Shown: positions 1 to 8,727 of the stretch, piece by piece
How positions within the stretch are numbered: the first letter of the stretch is position 1
Layout of the letters: each line of letters opens with the position of its first letter
NCBI RefSeq assembly: GCF_004340975.1
Contig: NZ_SLXA01000001.1
Span: forward strand, 235,012 to 299,011
DNA: 64,000 nucleotides
Origin: Frisingicoccus caecimuris
Lineage (GTDB): Bacteria > Bacillota > Clostridia > Lachnospirales > Lachnospiraceae
Reading direction: 5' to 3'
The notes under the pieces: model-generated
Told to the model about the DNA's origin: nothing
What the model saw: only the letters and a program-made list of their open reading frames with translations
The model's database searches: none
Position numbers and translations under genes: made by a program

Positions 1-266
1 AAATGAATCTCCAAATGGCCAAAGATCTGGGATATAAAACCTTTTTCTGGAGTCTGGCCTATGTGGACTGGTATGTGGATAAACAGCCGACGAAGGAGGA
101 AGCCTACGATAAACTCCTTGGCCGCATCCATCCCGGCGCTATCGTCCTCCTCCACAGTACCTCTTCCACCAACGCTGAAATCCTCGATGAACTTCTGACC
201 AAATGGGAAGAAATGGGCTACAGCTTTAAGAGCCTGGATGAACTGGTCGGCGCCCCGCAGACATAA
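1..266 (+). CDS. pdaA: PdaA-like polysaccharide deacetylase, C-terminal part (5' end outside window)
   Basis: Only the last ~88 codons are present; the reading frame is open to the left edge, so the gene begins before the window. The segment has the C-terminal half of a family 4 carbohydrate esterase barrel: 'FFWSLAYVDW', the 'HPGAIVLLHS' histidine motif (metal/catalytic His at the end of the barrel), and the tail 'GYSFKSLDELV'. These resemble PdaA, the N-acetylmuramic acid deacetylase that helps make the muramic delta-lactam of the spore cortex; this is family knowledge. The catalytic N-terminal Asp and HxxxH motifs cannot be checked here. Another CE4 peptidoglycan deacetylase is the main alternative. 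Confidence 0.75.
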   Translation, partial: MNLQMAKDLGYKTFFWSLAYVDWYVDKQPTKEEAYDKLLGRIHPGAIVLLHSTSSTNAEILDELLTKWEEMGYSFKSLDELVGAPQT

Positions 267-302
267 TTCGTAAATTTTTTCCCTTCTCTCAGGGCAAAAA
301 AA

Positions 303-349
303 TTCCTTCTCTGTTCATCATATCCGGAACAGAGAAGGATTTCTTTTAA
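303..349. terminator. Bidirectional intrinsic terminator
   Basis: A perfect 12-bp stem (305-316 with 327-338) is followed by a T-rich stretch on the plus strand and by seven T residues on the minus strand. It lies between the convergent ends of the deacetylase and the BceB-type permease and can serve both. Confidence 0.85.
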
Positions 350-2412
350 TCTAAATTATTTTCACTGACAATGCTATAATAGGCCCTGGATGTTGCCAGG
401 TATACTAAAATATAAAACAGAGCAAATACGCCAAAACTACCAAGGGTTACCAAAATCAATAATCGGATATTCATTAATCCAAACAGCATCAACAATTTGG
501 AAACCAGAGGAAACGCAAACCCCATATGAATCCCCGACATAATCAGTGGTGCAAAAAAGACGGTCAGCACCTGAGAATTGATGCTTTTCTTAATCTCCTT
601 TTTCGTCATGCCCACTTTCTGAAGAATTTCAAACCGGGACTGATCTTCGTATCCCTCGATAATCTGTTTATAATACATGATCAGCACAGCGCCGCAGATG
701 AACACAAGCCCCAGAATCAGACCAAGGGCAAAGAATCCGCTGTTTAATGAGAGATAATCATCCCGATAGGCAGCCATACATTCAAAGGACACGCTGAGAT
801 TCTGTTCAGCCACTTCCTCCGCTGAAAGTCCGGTGGCTTCCATAATTGGCTCTGCCGTGACCCTTTCCATGATACGGTTATATATTTCCGTCTGTTCCTG
901 CTCATCACACGCCAGATCGAAGCCGTAATAATCATGAATATAGGCCATTCCTCTCGCTCCTTTATCTCCCGTCCGGACCACTATTTCATTGAGAGCATTT
1001 AAAATGTCGGTCACATCCGGGACGAACAGAAACATCGACGGCATGATCTGCATCGAATCCGTTTTGTTTGACACGAATCCTTCTTCTGCGTTTTTGACGT
1101 GGAAAGTTCCGATGCCATCCAGAGTAATCTCATCATATTTAAAGTTTGTCTTCGTCGCATAGATTAAAGCCTCCCCTTCTGCAACGGTCTCGGACGTTCC
1201 CATAATCTGGTTATAATCTTCCAGAGGGATAACAAATATCTGCCAGTAATTGGAAAAATCCACCGAAGCGCTTATCTTGCTCTCATCTAAAATGATTCTG
1301 TCATCCTCCCTGATGCCTCCAAAGCTCACGTAACGGTAATGAATGGCATTTTCCTCCCTCTGCTGATGGGCTGCGAGCTCTTCGTCAATCACCTGATGAA
1401 AATAGGCCGTATACTCCTTATCCGCCACATTCGTTTCCAGGACCATATTTCTCGGATAACGCTGACGCAGCATATCTTCACCGCCAATGTAGAGGCAGGA
1501 AGTGGATGAGATCATTACAAGTACCATCGTTGAAAGAATACATATAGAAGCCAGCCCGGCGCCGTTGCGTTTCATCCGATACACCATGGAAGACAAAGAA
1601 ATAAAATGATTCGTTTTATAATAATAGCGTTTATTTTTCTGGAGCAACCGGCAAAAAGTTACTGAGCCGGCGATAAACAGCAGATAGGTCGCCACAATGA
1701 CCATGACGACAGCAACAAAAAACAAGAGCATGACCGTTATCGGATCCTGGATCGTTATGGCCAGATAATAAGCGCCGCCTAAAAGAACAAGGCCGACCAA
1801 AGCCAGAAGCCAGTTGGCCTTCGGCGGTTTCTCCCCTACCGACTCACTCTTCATCAGTTCCACTGGTTTTGATTTATAAACCTGATACAGACTACTCAGC
1901 AGAATCAAAGAGAAAATAACTCCAAACCATTTTAAAGTCATTACCAGAGCTTCTTCATCAACGGTAAAATTAAATCCCACCGTACTGTCTAAAATTCTCG
2001 ATACCAAAAGCTCCGCAGCTTTTGAAAAAAGGACGCCGCAGCCAAGCCCCAGAACAATCGATGTCACAGCGATGATCAAGCTCTCCCAGATAATCACTCT
2101 CGAAAGATTTCCCTTACTCATACCAAGAATATTATATAAACCAAATTCCTTTTTTCTGCGTCGTATAAGAAAGGAATTTGTATAAAACAAAAGCATGGTC
2201 GAAAAGATGCCGATGACCCCGATTCCCAGACTCAGAAATCCCTGGACGCTCTCACCGCCCCGCATATTGCCCACGGCGCTATTTTCAGATAAAAAAGTGA
2301 CAATATAAAACATCATGACCATACCGATGCCCGTCAATATATAAGGAACATAGGTTTTTTTGTTTTTGGCAATGCCTGTCACTGCCAGTTTTGGATAAAA
2401 TCCCAGTCTCAT
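346..2412 (-). CDS. BceB-type ABC transporter permease (FtsX family)
   Basis: This 688-aa membrane protein has the Bce permease layout: about ten transmembrane segments, with paired FtsX cores at residues ~55-185 and ~560-680 and one large extracellular domain (roughly residues 310-560) between helices 7 and 8. In this family that loop senses or binds peptide antibiotics such as bacitracin or lantibiotics, and the permease signals directly to the partner histidine kinase. The start codon overlaps the ATPase stop (2409-2412), indicating translational coupling. It is the last gene of the RR-HK-ATPase-permease cluster. The target peptide cannot be predicted. Confidence 0.9.
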   Translation of the reverse strand: MRLGFYPKLAVTGIAKNKKTYVPYILTGIGMVMMFYIVTFLSENSAVGNMRGGESVQGFLSLGIGVIGIFSTMLLFYTNSFLIRRRKKEFGLYNILGMSKGNLSRVIIWESLIIAVTSIVLGLGCGVLFSKAAELLVSRILDSTVGFNFTVDEEALVMTLKWFGVIFSLILLSSLYQVYKSKPVELMKSESVGEKPPKANWLLALVGLVLLGGAYYLAITIQDPITVMLLFFVAVVMVIVATYLLFIAGSVTFCRLLQKNKRYYYKTNHFISLSSMVYRMKRNGAGLASICILSTMVLVMISSTSCLYIGGEDMLRQRYPRNMVLETNVADKEYTAYFHQVIDEELAAHQQREENAIHYRYVSFGGIREDDRIILDESKISASVDFSNYWQIFVIPLEDYNQIMGTSETVAEGEALIYATKTNFKYDEITLDGIGTFHVKNAEEGFVSNKTDSMQIMPSMFLFVPDVTDILNALNEIVVRTGDKGARGMAYIHDYYGFDLACDEQEQTEIYNRIMERVTAEPIMEATGLSAEEVAEQNLSVSFECMAAYRDDYLSLNSGFFALGLILGLVFICGAVLIMYYKQIIEGYEDQSRFEILQKVGMTKKEIKKSINSQVLTVFFAPLIMSGIHMGFAFPLVSKLLMLFGLMNIRLLILVTLGSFGVFALFYILVYLATSRAYYSIVSENNLD

Positions 2413-3173
2413 CGCCGCTCACCACCTGTCATTAAAATGGTCAGCGTATCTGAAATCTTCTGATACAGCGCCTCACTGGAACTATTGCCACGGTAAATTT
2501 GATGAAAGACTTCGCCGTCTTTGATAAATAATACCCGGCTTGCATGACTGGCCGCTTTCACCGAATGGGTAACCATCAGAATAGTCTGACCTTCCTGATT
2601 GATTTTTCCAAACAGTTCCAGCAATTCATCCGTAGACTTGGAATCCAGAGCCCCCGTCGGCTCATCCGCCAGGATGAGCTTCGGATGGGTAATAAGGGCC
2701 CGGGCCACCGCCGCCCGTTGCTTCTGACCTCCGGATACTTCATAAGGATACTTGCCCATCAGTCCTTCAATCCCCAGTTTCTGCACGATAGGCATCAGTT
2801 TCGCCCGCATTTCTCCATAATGCTTTCCGGCCAAAACCAGCGGAAGCATGATATTATCTTTTAATGTAAATGTATCCAGGAGATTAAAGTCCTGAAAAAC
2901 AAACCCCAGATTCTCCCGCCGGAATTCGGCGATCTTCGTCTCACGGATTTTTGAAAGCTCGTTTCCATCCAGACAGACACTCCCGGAAGTCGGTCGGTCT
3001 AATGCCGCCAAAATATTCAGCAGGGTTGTTTTTCCTGAACCGGATTCTCCCATAATCGCTACATATTCGCCTTTTTCCACACTGAAAGACACATCCGAAA
3101 GGGCCTGCACTTTATTGGCTCCAAATCGTGTCGTATAAATTTTTTTAATATTATTGACTTCCAAAATTGCCAT
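2409..3173 (-). CDS. BceA-type ABC transporter ATP-binding protein
   Basis: This 254-aa ATPase belongs to the MacB/LolD/BceA group. Visible motifs are Walker A 'GESGSGKTT' (~residue 41), the signature 'VSGGQKQR' (~145) and Walker B 'LILADEPTGALD' (~166). It pairs with the overlapping permease downstream; together they are expected to free lipid II-cycle intermediates from peptide antibiotics (family knowledge). The GGAGGG ribosome site sits just before ATG at 3173. A separate promoter with two direct repeats lies in the 113-bp gap to the kinase gene, so ATPase and permease can be induced independently of the constitutive RR-HK pair. Confidence 0.93.
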   Translation of the reverse strand: MAILEVNNIKKIYTTRFGANKVQALSDVSFSVEKGEYVAIMGESGSGKTTLLNILAALDRPTSGSVCLDGNELSKIRETKIAEFRRENLGFVFQDFNLLDTFTLKDNIMLPLVLAGKHYGEMRAKLMPIVQKLGIEGLMGKYPYEVSGGQKQRAAVARALITHPKLILADEPTGALDSKSTDELLELFGKINQEGQTILMVTHSVKAASHASRVLFIKDGEVFHQIYRGNSSSEALYQKISDTLTILMTGGERR

Positions 3174-3206
3174 TTGGAATCCCTCCTTATTCTCTTTTAC
3201 GAATCT

Positions 3207-3235
3207 ATTGTAGCAAAACAGGGAAATGTGCTGCC
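3207..3235 (-). promoter_or_regulatory. Promoter of the BceAB-type transporter genes
   Basis: Reading toward bceA, TACAAT (3212-3207) is preceded by a 17-bp spacer and a poor -35 GGCAGC (3235-3230). A good -10 with a poor -35 is typical of activator-dependent promoters, and two copies of a 9-mer lie directly upstream. Confidence 0.6.
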
Positions 3236-3245
3236 ATCGCTTTGG

Positions 3246-3275
3246 CTTACATTTCCCCGGTCCAACCTTACATTT
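3246..3275. promoter_or_regulatory. Candidate response-regulator operator (two 9-mers, 21 bp apart)
   Basis: CTTACATTT occurs at 3246-3254 and again at 3267-3275, spaced by two helical turns, starting 10 bp upstream of the -35 of the transporter promoter. Direct repeats on one face of the helix fit an OmpR-family activator such as the response regulator encoded at 4289-4960. The same 9-mer pair, in the opposite orientation, occurs upstream of the ABC exporter at 37.3 kb. Confidence 0.5.
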
Positions 3276-3286
3276 TTGAAATATTT

Positions 3287-4276
3287 CTATTCAACTTCCA
3301 GTACTTTTCTATTAAGATCAATACGTACCTCGGTTCCTTCATCTACCTTTGAGGTCACGCTGATCTCATGATTTAATCGGCCGCAGATCCTCCGACACAG
3401 ATATAATCCGATACCACTGGCCTTCTTATCGCTCCGGCCGTTATATCCGGTAAAGCCCTTTTCAAAAATCCGCGGTAAATCCTCCGGTGCGATACCGATG
3501 CCCGTATCCCGGATACACAGTGTTTTCGGAGCCTCCAGGGTAATGCTGATTTCCCCGGAACGGGTATATTTCAGCGCATTGGACAATACCTGCTCAATAA
3601 CGAATAAAAACCATTTTTCATCCGTCAGCACCTTGCAGGAAAGAGGTTCATAGACAAGCCGGATTTTTTTACGGATAAACTGGGAAGCATATTTCCGCAC
3701 GGCCTGACGGAGAATGTCATCCAGATCATACTGTTTTAAAACGTAATCCGTAGCTCCGGCATCCAAACGCAAATATGTAAGCACCATCTCCACATACTGT
3801 TCAATCCGCTGTAATTCATCCAAAAGTTCCCGGTTGCTCTCGCTATCCTCGCCCTGCAGCTGGAGCCGCATGGCTGCAATCGGAGTTTTTATCTGATGAA
3901 CCCAGATTGTATAGTACTCCATCATATCCGTATATTGATGGGTCATCTGATTCGTCATCTGCTGTTTTTCTTCATAAAGCGAACGAATAACCTCCTGATA
4001 ATCCATTTCAATCCGCCCATCCGCTTCCGGAAAATGGCTGTCTGTGTATTTGATTTCTTCCACCATCGACTCAAGCTGCTTATGTTTCGCACAAAAACGA
4101 TGATAATCCCGTCCCCATATGATCACCGCGACAAAGAGTCCAATCACAGTCCCATAAAGGACCGAAACAACCGGAAGTTTCCATAGAGCAAAAATAATCC
4201 CAAAGATGACAGCAAACAGGAAATATACTCCAATCACTTTTCTATGAAGTTTTATATACTCTGCCAACATTTCCAT
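3287..4276 (-). CDS. BceS-type intramembrane-sensing histidine kinase
   Basis: The 329-aa kinase has two closely spaced transmembrane helices (residues ~16-32 and ~36-54) with almost no extracellular loop, the hallmark of intramembrane-sensing kinases that receive their signal from a BceAB transporter. The phospho-acceptor histidine is His127 in 'WVHQIKTP'; the ATPase domain shows an N box ('VLSNALKYT') and G boxes ('DTGIGI', 'GIGLYL'). It follows the response regulator by 12 bp and precedes the transporter genes, so the four genes form one detoxification module. Confidence 0.92.
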   Translation of the reverse strand: MEMLAEYIKLHRKVIGVYFLFAVIFGIIFALWKLPVVSVLYGTVIGLFVAVIIWGRDYHRFCAKHKQLESMVEEIKYTDSHFPEADGRIEMDYQEVIRSLYEEKQQMTNQMTHQYTDMMEYYTIWVHQIKTPIAAMRLQLQGEDSESNRELLDELQRIEQYVEMVLTYLRLDAGATDYVLKQYDLDDILRQAVRKYASQFIRKKIRLVYEPLSCKVLTDEKWFLFVIEQVLSNALKYTRSGEISITLEAPKTLCIRDTGIGIAPEDLPRIFEKGFTGYNGRSDKKASGIGLYLCRRICGRLNHEISVTSKVDEGTEVRIDLNRKVLEVE

Positions 4277-4288
4277 TGTCCATCCCTC

Positions 4289-4960
4289 TTATCCGATCAA
4301 ATATCCCATACCTTTTTTGGTCACAATAAATTCCATTAATCCAACCTGTTCCAGCTTCTTCCGAAGCCTTGCAATATTGACTGTCAAAGCATTTTCATCC
4401 ACAAAGCTGTCTGTCTCCCAAAGCCGCTCCATCAATGTATCCCGGCTGACAACCTTTCCTTTGTTCTCCATGAGTGTCCTTAAAATACGATAATCATTTT
4501 TGGTCAATTCAATCCGCTCCCCATTATAGGTCAGACTGGCATCCGAAGTATTCAACATGGCGCCCCGGTGCTGTAAGATTGTCATCTGCCCGCCAAAATC
4601 ATAGGTTCTCCGCAGTATAGCCTGAATTTTCGCCGTAAGTACATTCAAGTCAAAAGGTTTGGCGATAAAATCATCTCCCCCCATATTCATGGCCATGACA
4701 ATGTTCATATTATCCGAAGCGGAAGAAATAAAAATAATCGGTATTTTGGAAAACTTTCGGATTTCCGCACACCAGTAATATCCATTATAAAAAGGTAGTG
4801 AAATATCCAACAGCACCAGTTGGGGGGCAAATTCTGAAAACTCTTCCAGCACATTTCTGAAATTCTCCACACAACTCACTTCCAAATCCCACATCTCTAT
4901 CTGTTTTTTCATTGCAGACGCAATGCCCATATCGTCTTCCACTATCAATATCCGATACAT
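4289..4960 (-). CDS. BceR-type OmpR-family response regulator
   Basis: The 223-aa protein has a receiver domain with the acidic pair at residues 9-10, phospho-acceptor Asp52 in 'LVLLDISLP' and the conserved Lys in 'IAKPFD', followed by an OmpR-type winged helix ending 'TKKGMGYLIG'. ATG at 4960 follows a GAGG site. It is the first gene of the module and has its own sigma-A-like promoter at 5020-5048. By family analogy it activates the transporter promoter at 3.2 kb, probably through the CTTACATTT repeats found there. Confidence 0.92.
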   Translation of the reverse strand: MYRILIVEDDMGIASAMKKQIEMWDLEVSCVENFRNVLEEFSEFAPQLVLLDISLPFYNGYYWCAEIRKFSKIPIIFISSASDNMNIVMAMNMGGDDFIAKPFDLNVLTAKIQAILRRTYDFGGQMTILQHRGAMLNTSDASLTYNGERIELTKNDYRILRTLMENKGKVVSRDTLMERLWETDSFVDENALTVNIARLRKKLEQVGLMEFIVTKKGMGYLIG

Positions 4961-5019
4961 CCGCTACCTCCTGTCTCATACTTTGTCTGTTGCAGTCATC
5001 CCTCCATCTGAATAAAAGA

Positions 5020-5048
5020 AGTATATCATACCAGACCTGGTGTTTCAA
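5020..5048 (-). promoter_or_regulatory. Promoter of the BceRS-type genes
   Basis: TTGAAA (5048-5043), a 17-bp spacer and TATACT (5025-5020) read toward the response regulator gene. The near-consensus hexamers suggest constitutive expression. Confidence 0.7.
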
Positions 5049-5082
5049 GAAGCGATAAACACTATGATTTTTATATAAAAAT

Positions 5083-5120
5083 GTCCGGGATTTCTGTCTG
5101 ACATTCAAGAAATCCCGGAC
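5083..5120 (-). terminator. Terminator of the sialic acid operon
   Basis: A perfect 13-bp stem (5083-5095 with 5108-5120) is followed on the minus strand by a T-rich run. It lies just downstream of nagA and closes the long operon that starts at 14845. Confidence 0.9.
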
Positions 5121-5138
5121 ACTTTTTATTTTTTTACT

Positions 5139-6296
5139 TTAAAGCATAAAACATTTTTCTCTAAACGCATTGCCGCGGCAATAGGTCTGGATAACATCAT
5201 AATCCCTGTTCAACACCACCAGGTCTGCATCATATCCGGCGCAGATCCTGCCTTTCCGGTCGTCTACCCCCAAACATCGTGCCGGATTCAATGTACAGGC
5301 ATTGATTGCCGCATCCACAGGAACGCCTGCTTCCTCAATGAGAATCCGAAGCCCCCTGTTCATCTGCAGTGTACTTCCCGCAATGGTATCCGTTCCTTTG
5401 AGTCTGGCCAGACCATCTTCACCGATTTCAATATCATGACCGCCAAGCTGGTAATCTCCTCCCGGCGGGCAATGTTTCGCCCGCAAGGAATCCGTGATCA
5501 GAATTCCCCGTTCCCGGCCTTTCGTCTGAAAGAATATATTCAAAGCCCCAACATGGGAATGGTGCCCGTCACCGATAATCTCTCCGTAAATATCCCGGAT
5601 ACGGAAGGCAGCGCCAACCAATCCCGGGTTTCGATGGTGCAGTGGCGTCATTCCATTATAAACATGGGTCATAGATGTTGCGCCATTAGCCACTCCCATT
5701 AAAGCTTCCTCGTAAGTTGCCGAGGAATGGCCCATGCTGACAACAACGCCGTGAGACGCACAATAACGAATCAATTCAAAATCTTCATCGTGCTCCGGGC
5801 TGACCGTAATATACTTAATCCATCCTTTGGCAGCCGCCTGATACATTTTAAACTGCTCCACCACAGGCTTCGCAATCGCTTCCGGCGGCTGAGCGCCTTT
5901 ATACTCCATGTCCAGATAAGGCCCCTCAAAATGAATACCGAGAATTTCAGCGCCCTTATATCCTTCTTCAATAACATTAGCTACATTGGCTACAGCCTTA
6001 GTAAGAACATCCGGCATTTGCGTCACCGTTGTCGGCAGAATGGCCGTTACCCCTTCTTCCGGAATCCGTTCCATCCAATCCCGGAGTCCGGACGGTTCAC
6101 CATCATTTGTATCAAAGCCATAGGCGCCGTGGGTATGAATATCTATAAAGCCCGGAAGTATGGCCAGATTTTCATAATCCACATCCACAGGTTTTGTTCC
6201 CCAGGTATAAATTCTTTCAATCTTACCTTGTGAAATTTCTATCTGAGCCGGCAGAAACTGGCCGCCAATCCAGACTCTTTTGCTCTGAATAATCAT
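5139..6296 (-). CDS. nagA: N-acetylglucosamine-6-phosphate deacetylase
   Basis: This 385-aa amidohydrolase converts GlcNAc-6-phosphate to glucosamine-6-phosphate plus acetate in the cytoplasm. Visible features are the HxH motif in 'IDIHTHGAYGFDT', the metal-ligand region 'HFEGPYL', 'GHSSATYEEA', 'MTHVYNGM' and the catalytic Asp region 'ILITDSL', at full family length. Its start overlaps the stop of the upstream glycosidase-like gene by one base, so it is the last gene of the sialic acid operon. Its product is used by NagB, encoded in the second operon at 17.7-18.4 kb. Confidence 0.95.
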   Translation of the reverse strand: MIIQSKRVWIGGQFLPAQIEISQGKIERIYTWGTKPVDVDYENLAILPGFIDIHTHGAYGFDTNDGEPSGLRDWMERIPEEGVTAILPTTVTQMPDVLTKAVANVANVIEEGYKGAEILGIHFEGPYLDMEYKGAQPPEAIAKPVVEQFKMYQAAAKGWIKYITVSPEHDEDFELIRYCASHGVVVSMGHSSATYEEALMGVANGATSMTHVYNGMTPLHHRNPGLVGAAFRIRDIYGEIIGDGHHSHVGALNIFFQTKGRERGILITDSLRAKHCPPGGDYQLGGHDIEIGEDGLARLKGTDTIAGSTLQMNRGLRILIEEAGVPVDAAINACTLNPARCLGVDDRKGRICAGYDADLVVLNRDYDVIQTYCRGNAFREKCFML

Positions 6297-7750
6297 TAAA
6301 ATCCCTCGTTTTCCATATCGGCGCCTTCCCAGAGGCGATGCCCATCCAGGCAGATATCTCCCTGCACTGCCCAGATTTTCAGATTTTTAAATTTCAATTT
6401 TATACAGCCGCTTGTTCCGGCAAGACTTTCCAGTCCCTGTGTCCACTCGATTCGTTTCCATCCGCCCTCCAGTTCCGATACCCTGCTCTCCTCATAGGAA
6501 AAGCCTGAAATCGGTGCTTCTGTCCACACTCGGTGAATCTGGGCTTCCAGATAAATCGGCATAGAAGGTTCGACCGCTTCTGCCAGAATTTCCAAAGATG
6601 GTCCCTGAAATTTTAATTTGCAGGAAGTCAACAGACTGTTTTCCTCCTCACGTTTAGGCACCATAGATGCAAAACAATCTGCTTTCCACCGGGCCCTTGC
6701 CAGTGATGACTCACGGAAATTCGTATGTCGTCCATTGCCTCCCATATAATAGATCCACAAACTGCCATCAGGCCCCTTGACCGGCTGCGACGCATAAATA
6801 CAGCCGCAATCAAAATCTCCCGTCGGATAAGCTCCCGCTCCCCTCGGAATGACTGTCTGTCCCGGTGCCACAAAGTCAAAATGATCCGGAGACACGGCCC
6901 AGGTCAGTTCACAGTCTACTGTATCAAAATCCACATCCGTCCGATCCCCTTCGTGGATGATCGATGCCAGTCCGAGATAAAGGTTGTTCCAAAAAAATAC
7001 AGGCATGGAATAAATCTGATTTTCAAATCCACGCCCCCGAAGTGTCTCTTTCGGCTCACTCCAATGGATAAAATCATCGCTCCGGCTCAACGTCGTCATG
7101 CGGATACCGTCTTTCCATACTCTGGATAACAGCATATAGCACCCTTCCTCTTCATTCCAAAAAGGAAGATTATGACTGTCTGCCGGCGGATTATATTCCG
7201 GCCATGGAATCAGATCAGACCAGTTAACGCCATCCGGCGAAAAGGCCACCGCCATATAAGCTCCATGCCCCGGAATATCCACTTTTGTGACCATTTTGTA
7301 TCTTGCGGCAGAATCAGAGCCATGGTGATCCACCATGACTCCGGTTCCGTGTGCAAATAGAAAAAGAATGTTATTTTCTTTATTACCGCGCCATTCGACC
7401 CGGCCTAAAGCCGGCTTCTCCCAATGAATGCCGTCTTTGCTCTCGGCATAGGCCAGAGAAGTTACCCGGTCCATTCTCGGAAGATAGTCTCTGGATGTCC
7501 GTTCTTCAAGAGTTGTCCCTTCCGTATCCAGATCGTCTGTAAACAATGTATAATAACAACGGAAAATCTGAGCCTGTTCATCATAAATAACGTTCGGATA
7601 GCCATTATCAATGCGTATCTCCCACGGCTGATCCTGTATAAACAGCGGATTATTTGCCTGATCCTTTTCCGGTGGCGTTATCCGAAGTGTGACATTTTCC
7701 ATTGCCTGCGGATTCAGAAACCTTCGGTCAAGCATTAGATACTTTGCCAA
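6296..7750 (-). CDS. Glycosidase-like beta-propeller protein of unknown specificity
   Basis: About 484 residues show repeated propeller-blade motifs like those in GH32/GH43/GH130-type enzymes: 'YAESKDGIHWEKP', 'AVAFSPDGVNWSD', 'LSRSDDFIHWSEP' and 'WAVSPDHFDF'. A beta-sandwich-like tail follows from ~residue 370. No signal peptide is seen, so it should act in the cytoplasm. An ATG-started frame does not fit well; TTG at 7750 is preferred because GGAG lies 8 nt before it, 28 nt after the nanA stop. The position between nanA and nagA implies a role in processing a sialic acid derivative or sialylated sugar, but the substrate is unknown. Residues 1-19 of the longer open frame would overlap nanA. 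Confidence 0.7.
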   Translation of the reverse strand: MAKYLMLDRRFLNPQAMENVTLRITPPEKDQANNPLFIQDQPWEIRIDNGYPNVIYDEQAQIFRCYYTLFTDDLDTEGTTLEERTSRDYLPRMDRVTSLAYAESKDGIHWEKPALGRVEWRGNKENNILFLFAHGTGVMVDHHGSDSAARYKMVTKVDIPGHGAYMAVAFSPDGVNWSDLIPWPEYNPPADSHNLPFWNEEEGCYMLLSRVWKDGIRMTTLSRSDDFIHWSEPKETLRGRGFENQIYSMPVFFWNNLYLGLASIIHEGDRTDVDFDTVDCELTWAVSPDHFDFVAPGQTVIPRGAGAYPTGDFDCGCIYASQPVKGPDGSLWIYYMGGNGRHTNFRESSLARARWKADCFASMVPKREEENSLLTSCKLKFQGPSLEILAEAVEPSMPIYLEAQIHRVWTEAPISGFSYEESRVSELEGGWKRIEWTQGLESLAGTSGCIKLKFKNLKIWAVQGDICLDGHRLWEGADMENEGF

Positions 7751-7778
7751 AGAATCATCTCCATTTCCCGACACAGGC

Positions 7779-8696
7779 TTAGCAGTAAGCCTTGATTGCC
7801 TCGTCAATCATTGCAGCACATTTTTTTACCTGTTCCATATCCTCAGGAATCAGTTCCGGCAGAGGTTTACGAACCCCACCGACATCCAGACCTTCACGTA
7901 TTCTTAAAATCTCTTTCATAACCGCATAGAGATTTCCATGACATTCACACATCGCATAAATGACAGCGTCTGCCGCATACTGAATCTTCTGAGCCTCTGC
8001 AAGATTTCCGGCTTCAACGAATTCTTTGATCTTTAAATAAAGTTCCGGCATTACCGCATAAGTTCCGCCGATACCGCCATCGGCGCCCATAGCCAGACCG
8101 GAGACAAGCTGTTCATCCGGACCGTTGAATACCACAAATCCTTCGCCGCCTTCCATCTTGAACATCTGAATGTCCTGAACAGGCATGGAACTGTTCTTTA
8201 CAGCAGCCACCTGCGGATTTTTACGCATCTCTTTAAATAATGACATTGTCAATGCGACTCCGGCTAACTGAGGAATATTATAGATCACAAAGTCTGTATT
8301 CGGTGCGGCTGAGGAAATATCATTCCAATACTGGGCAATGGCATGCTCCGGTAAGTGGAAATAAATCGGAGGAATGGCAGCAATGGCATCTACACCAAGG
8401 CTTTCCGCATGTGCCGCCAGTTCCATACTGTCTGCCGTATTATTGCAGGCAACATGAGCGATCACTGTCAGTTTTCCTTCAGCTGCTTTCATCACATGCT
8501 CCAGAACCAATTTACGTTCCTCAACACTCTGGTAGATACATTCGCCGGAAGAACCGCCGACATAAACACCTTTAACACCTTTTTTGATCATATACTTTGT
8601 AAGCGCTTCCACCCGCTCCGGGCTGACAGCTCCCTGATCATCATAACATGCGTAAAATGCCGGGATAATTCCCTGATACTTCGAAATATTTTTCAT
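7779..8696 (-). CDS. nanA: N-acetylneuraminate lyase
   Basis: This 305-aa DapA/NanA-family aldolase splits N-acetylneuraminate into N-acetylmannosamine and pyruvate. Motifs: 'YVGGSSGECIYQS' (pyruvate carboxylate-binding loop), the Tyr in 'FVIYNIP' and the Schiff-base Lys in 'VAAVKNSS'. Dihydrodipicolinate synthase is the sequence alternative, but the neighbours (transporter, YhcH, nagA, and nanE/nanK nearby) strongly favour sialic acid lyase. A catabolite-response-like 14-mer lies inside the gene near its 5' end at 8598-8611. Confidence 0.92.
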   Translation of the reverse strand: MKNISKYQGIIPAFYACYDDQGAVSPERVEALTKYMIKKGVKGVYVGGSSGECIYQSVEERKLVLEHVMKAAEGKLTVIAHVACNNTADSMELAAHAESLGVDAIAAIPPIYFHLPEHAIAQYWNDISSAAPNTDFVIYNIPQLAGVALTMSLFKEMRKNPQVAAVKNSSMPVQDIQMFKMEGGEGFVVFNGPDEQLVSGLAMGADGGIGGTYAVMPELYLKIKEFVEAGNLAEAQKIQYAADAVIYAMCECHGNLYAVMKEILRIREGLDVGGVRKPLPELIPEDMEQVKKCAAMIDEAIKAYC

Positions 8697-8727
8697 AATT
8701 CTCGCTTTCCTTTCAATTCTGTCTTAA

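Noticed and set aside
744-935. Short open frames opposite or inside large genes (for example 744-935, 5727-6233, 38075-39061)
   Set aside because: They lie within well-supported genes in other frames, lack ribosome sites and show no recognisable protein features.
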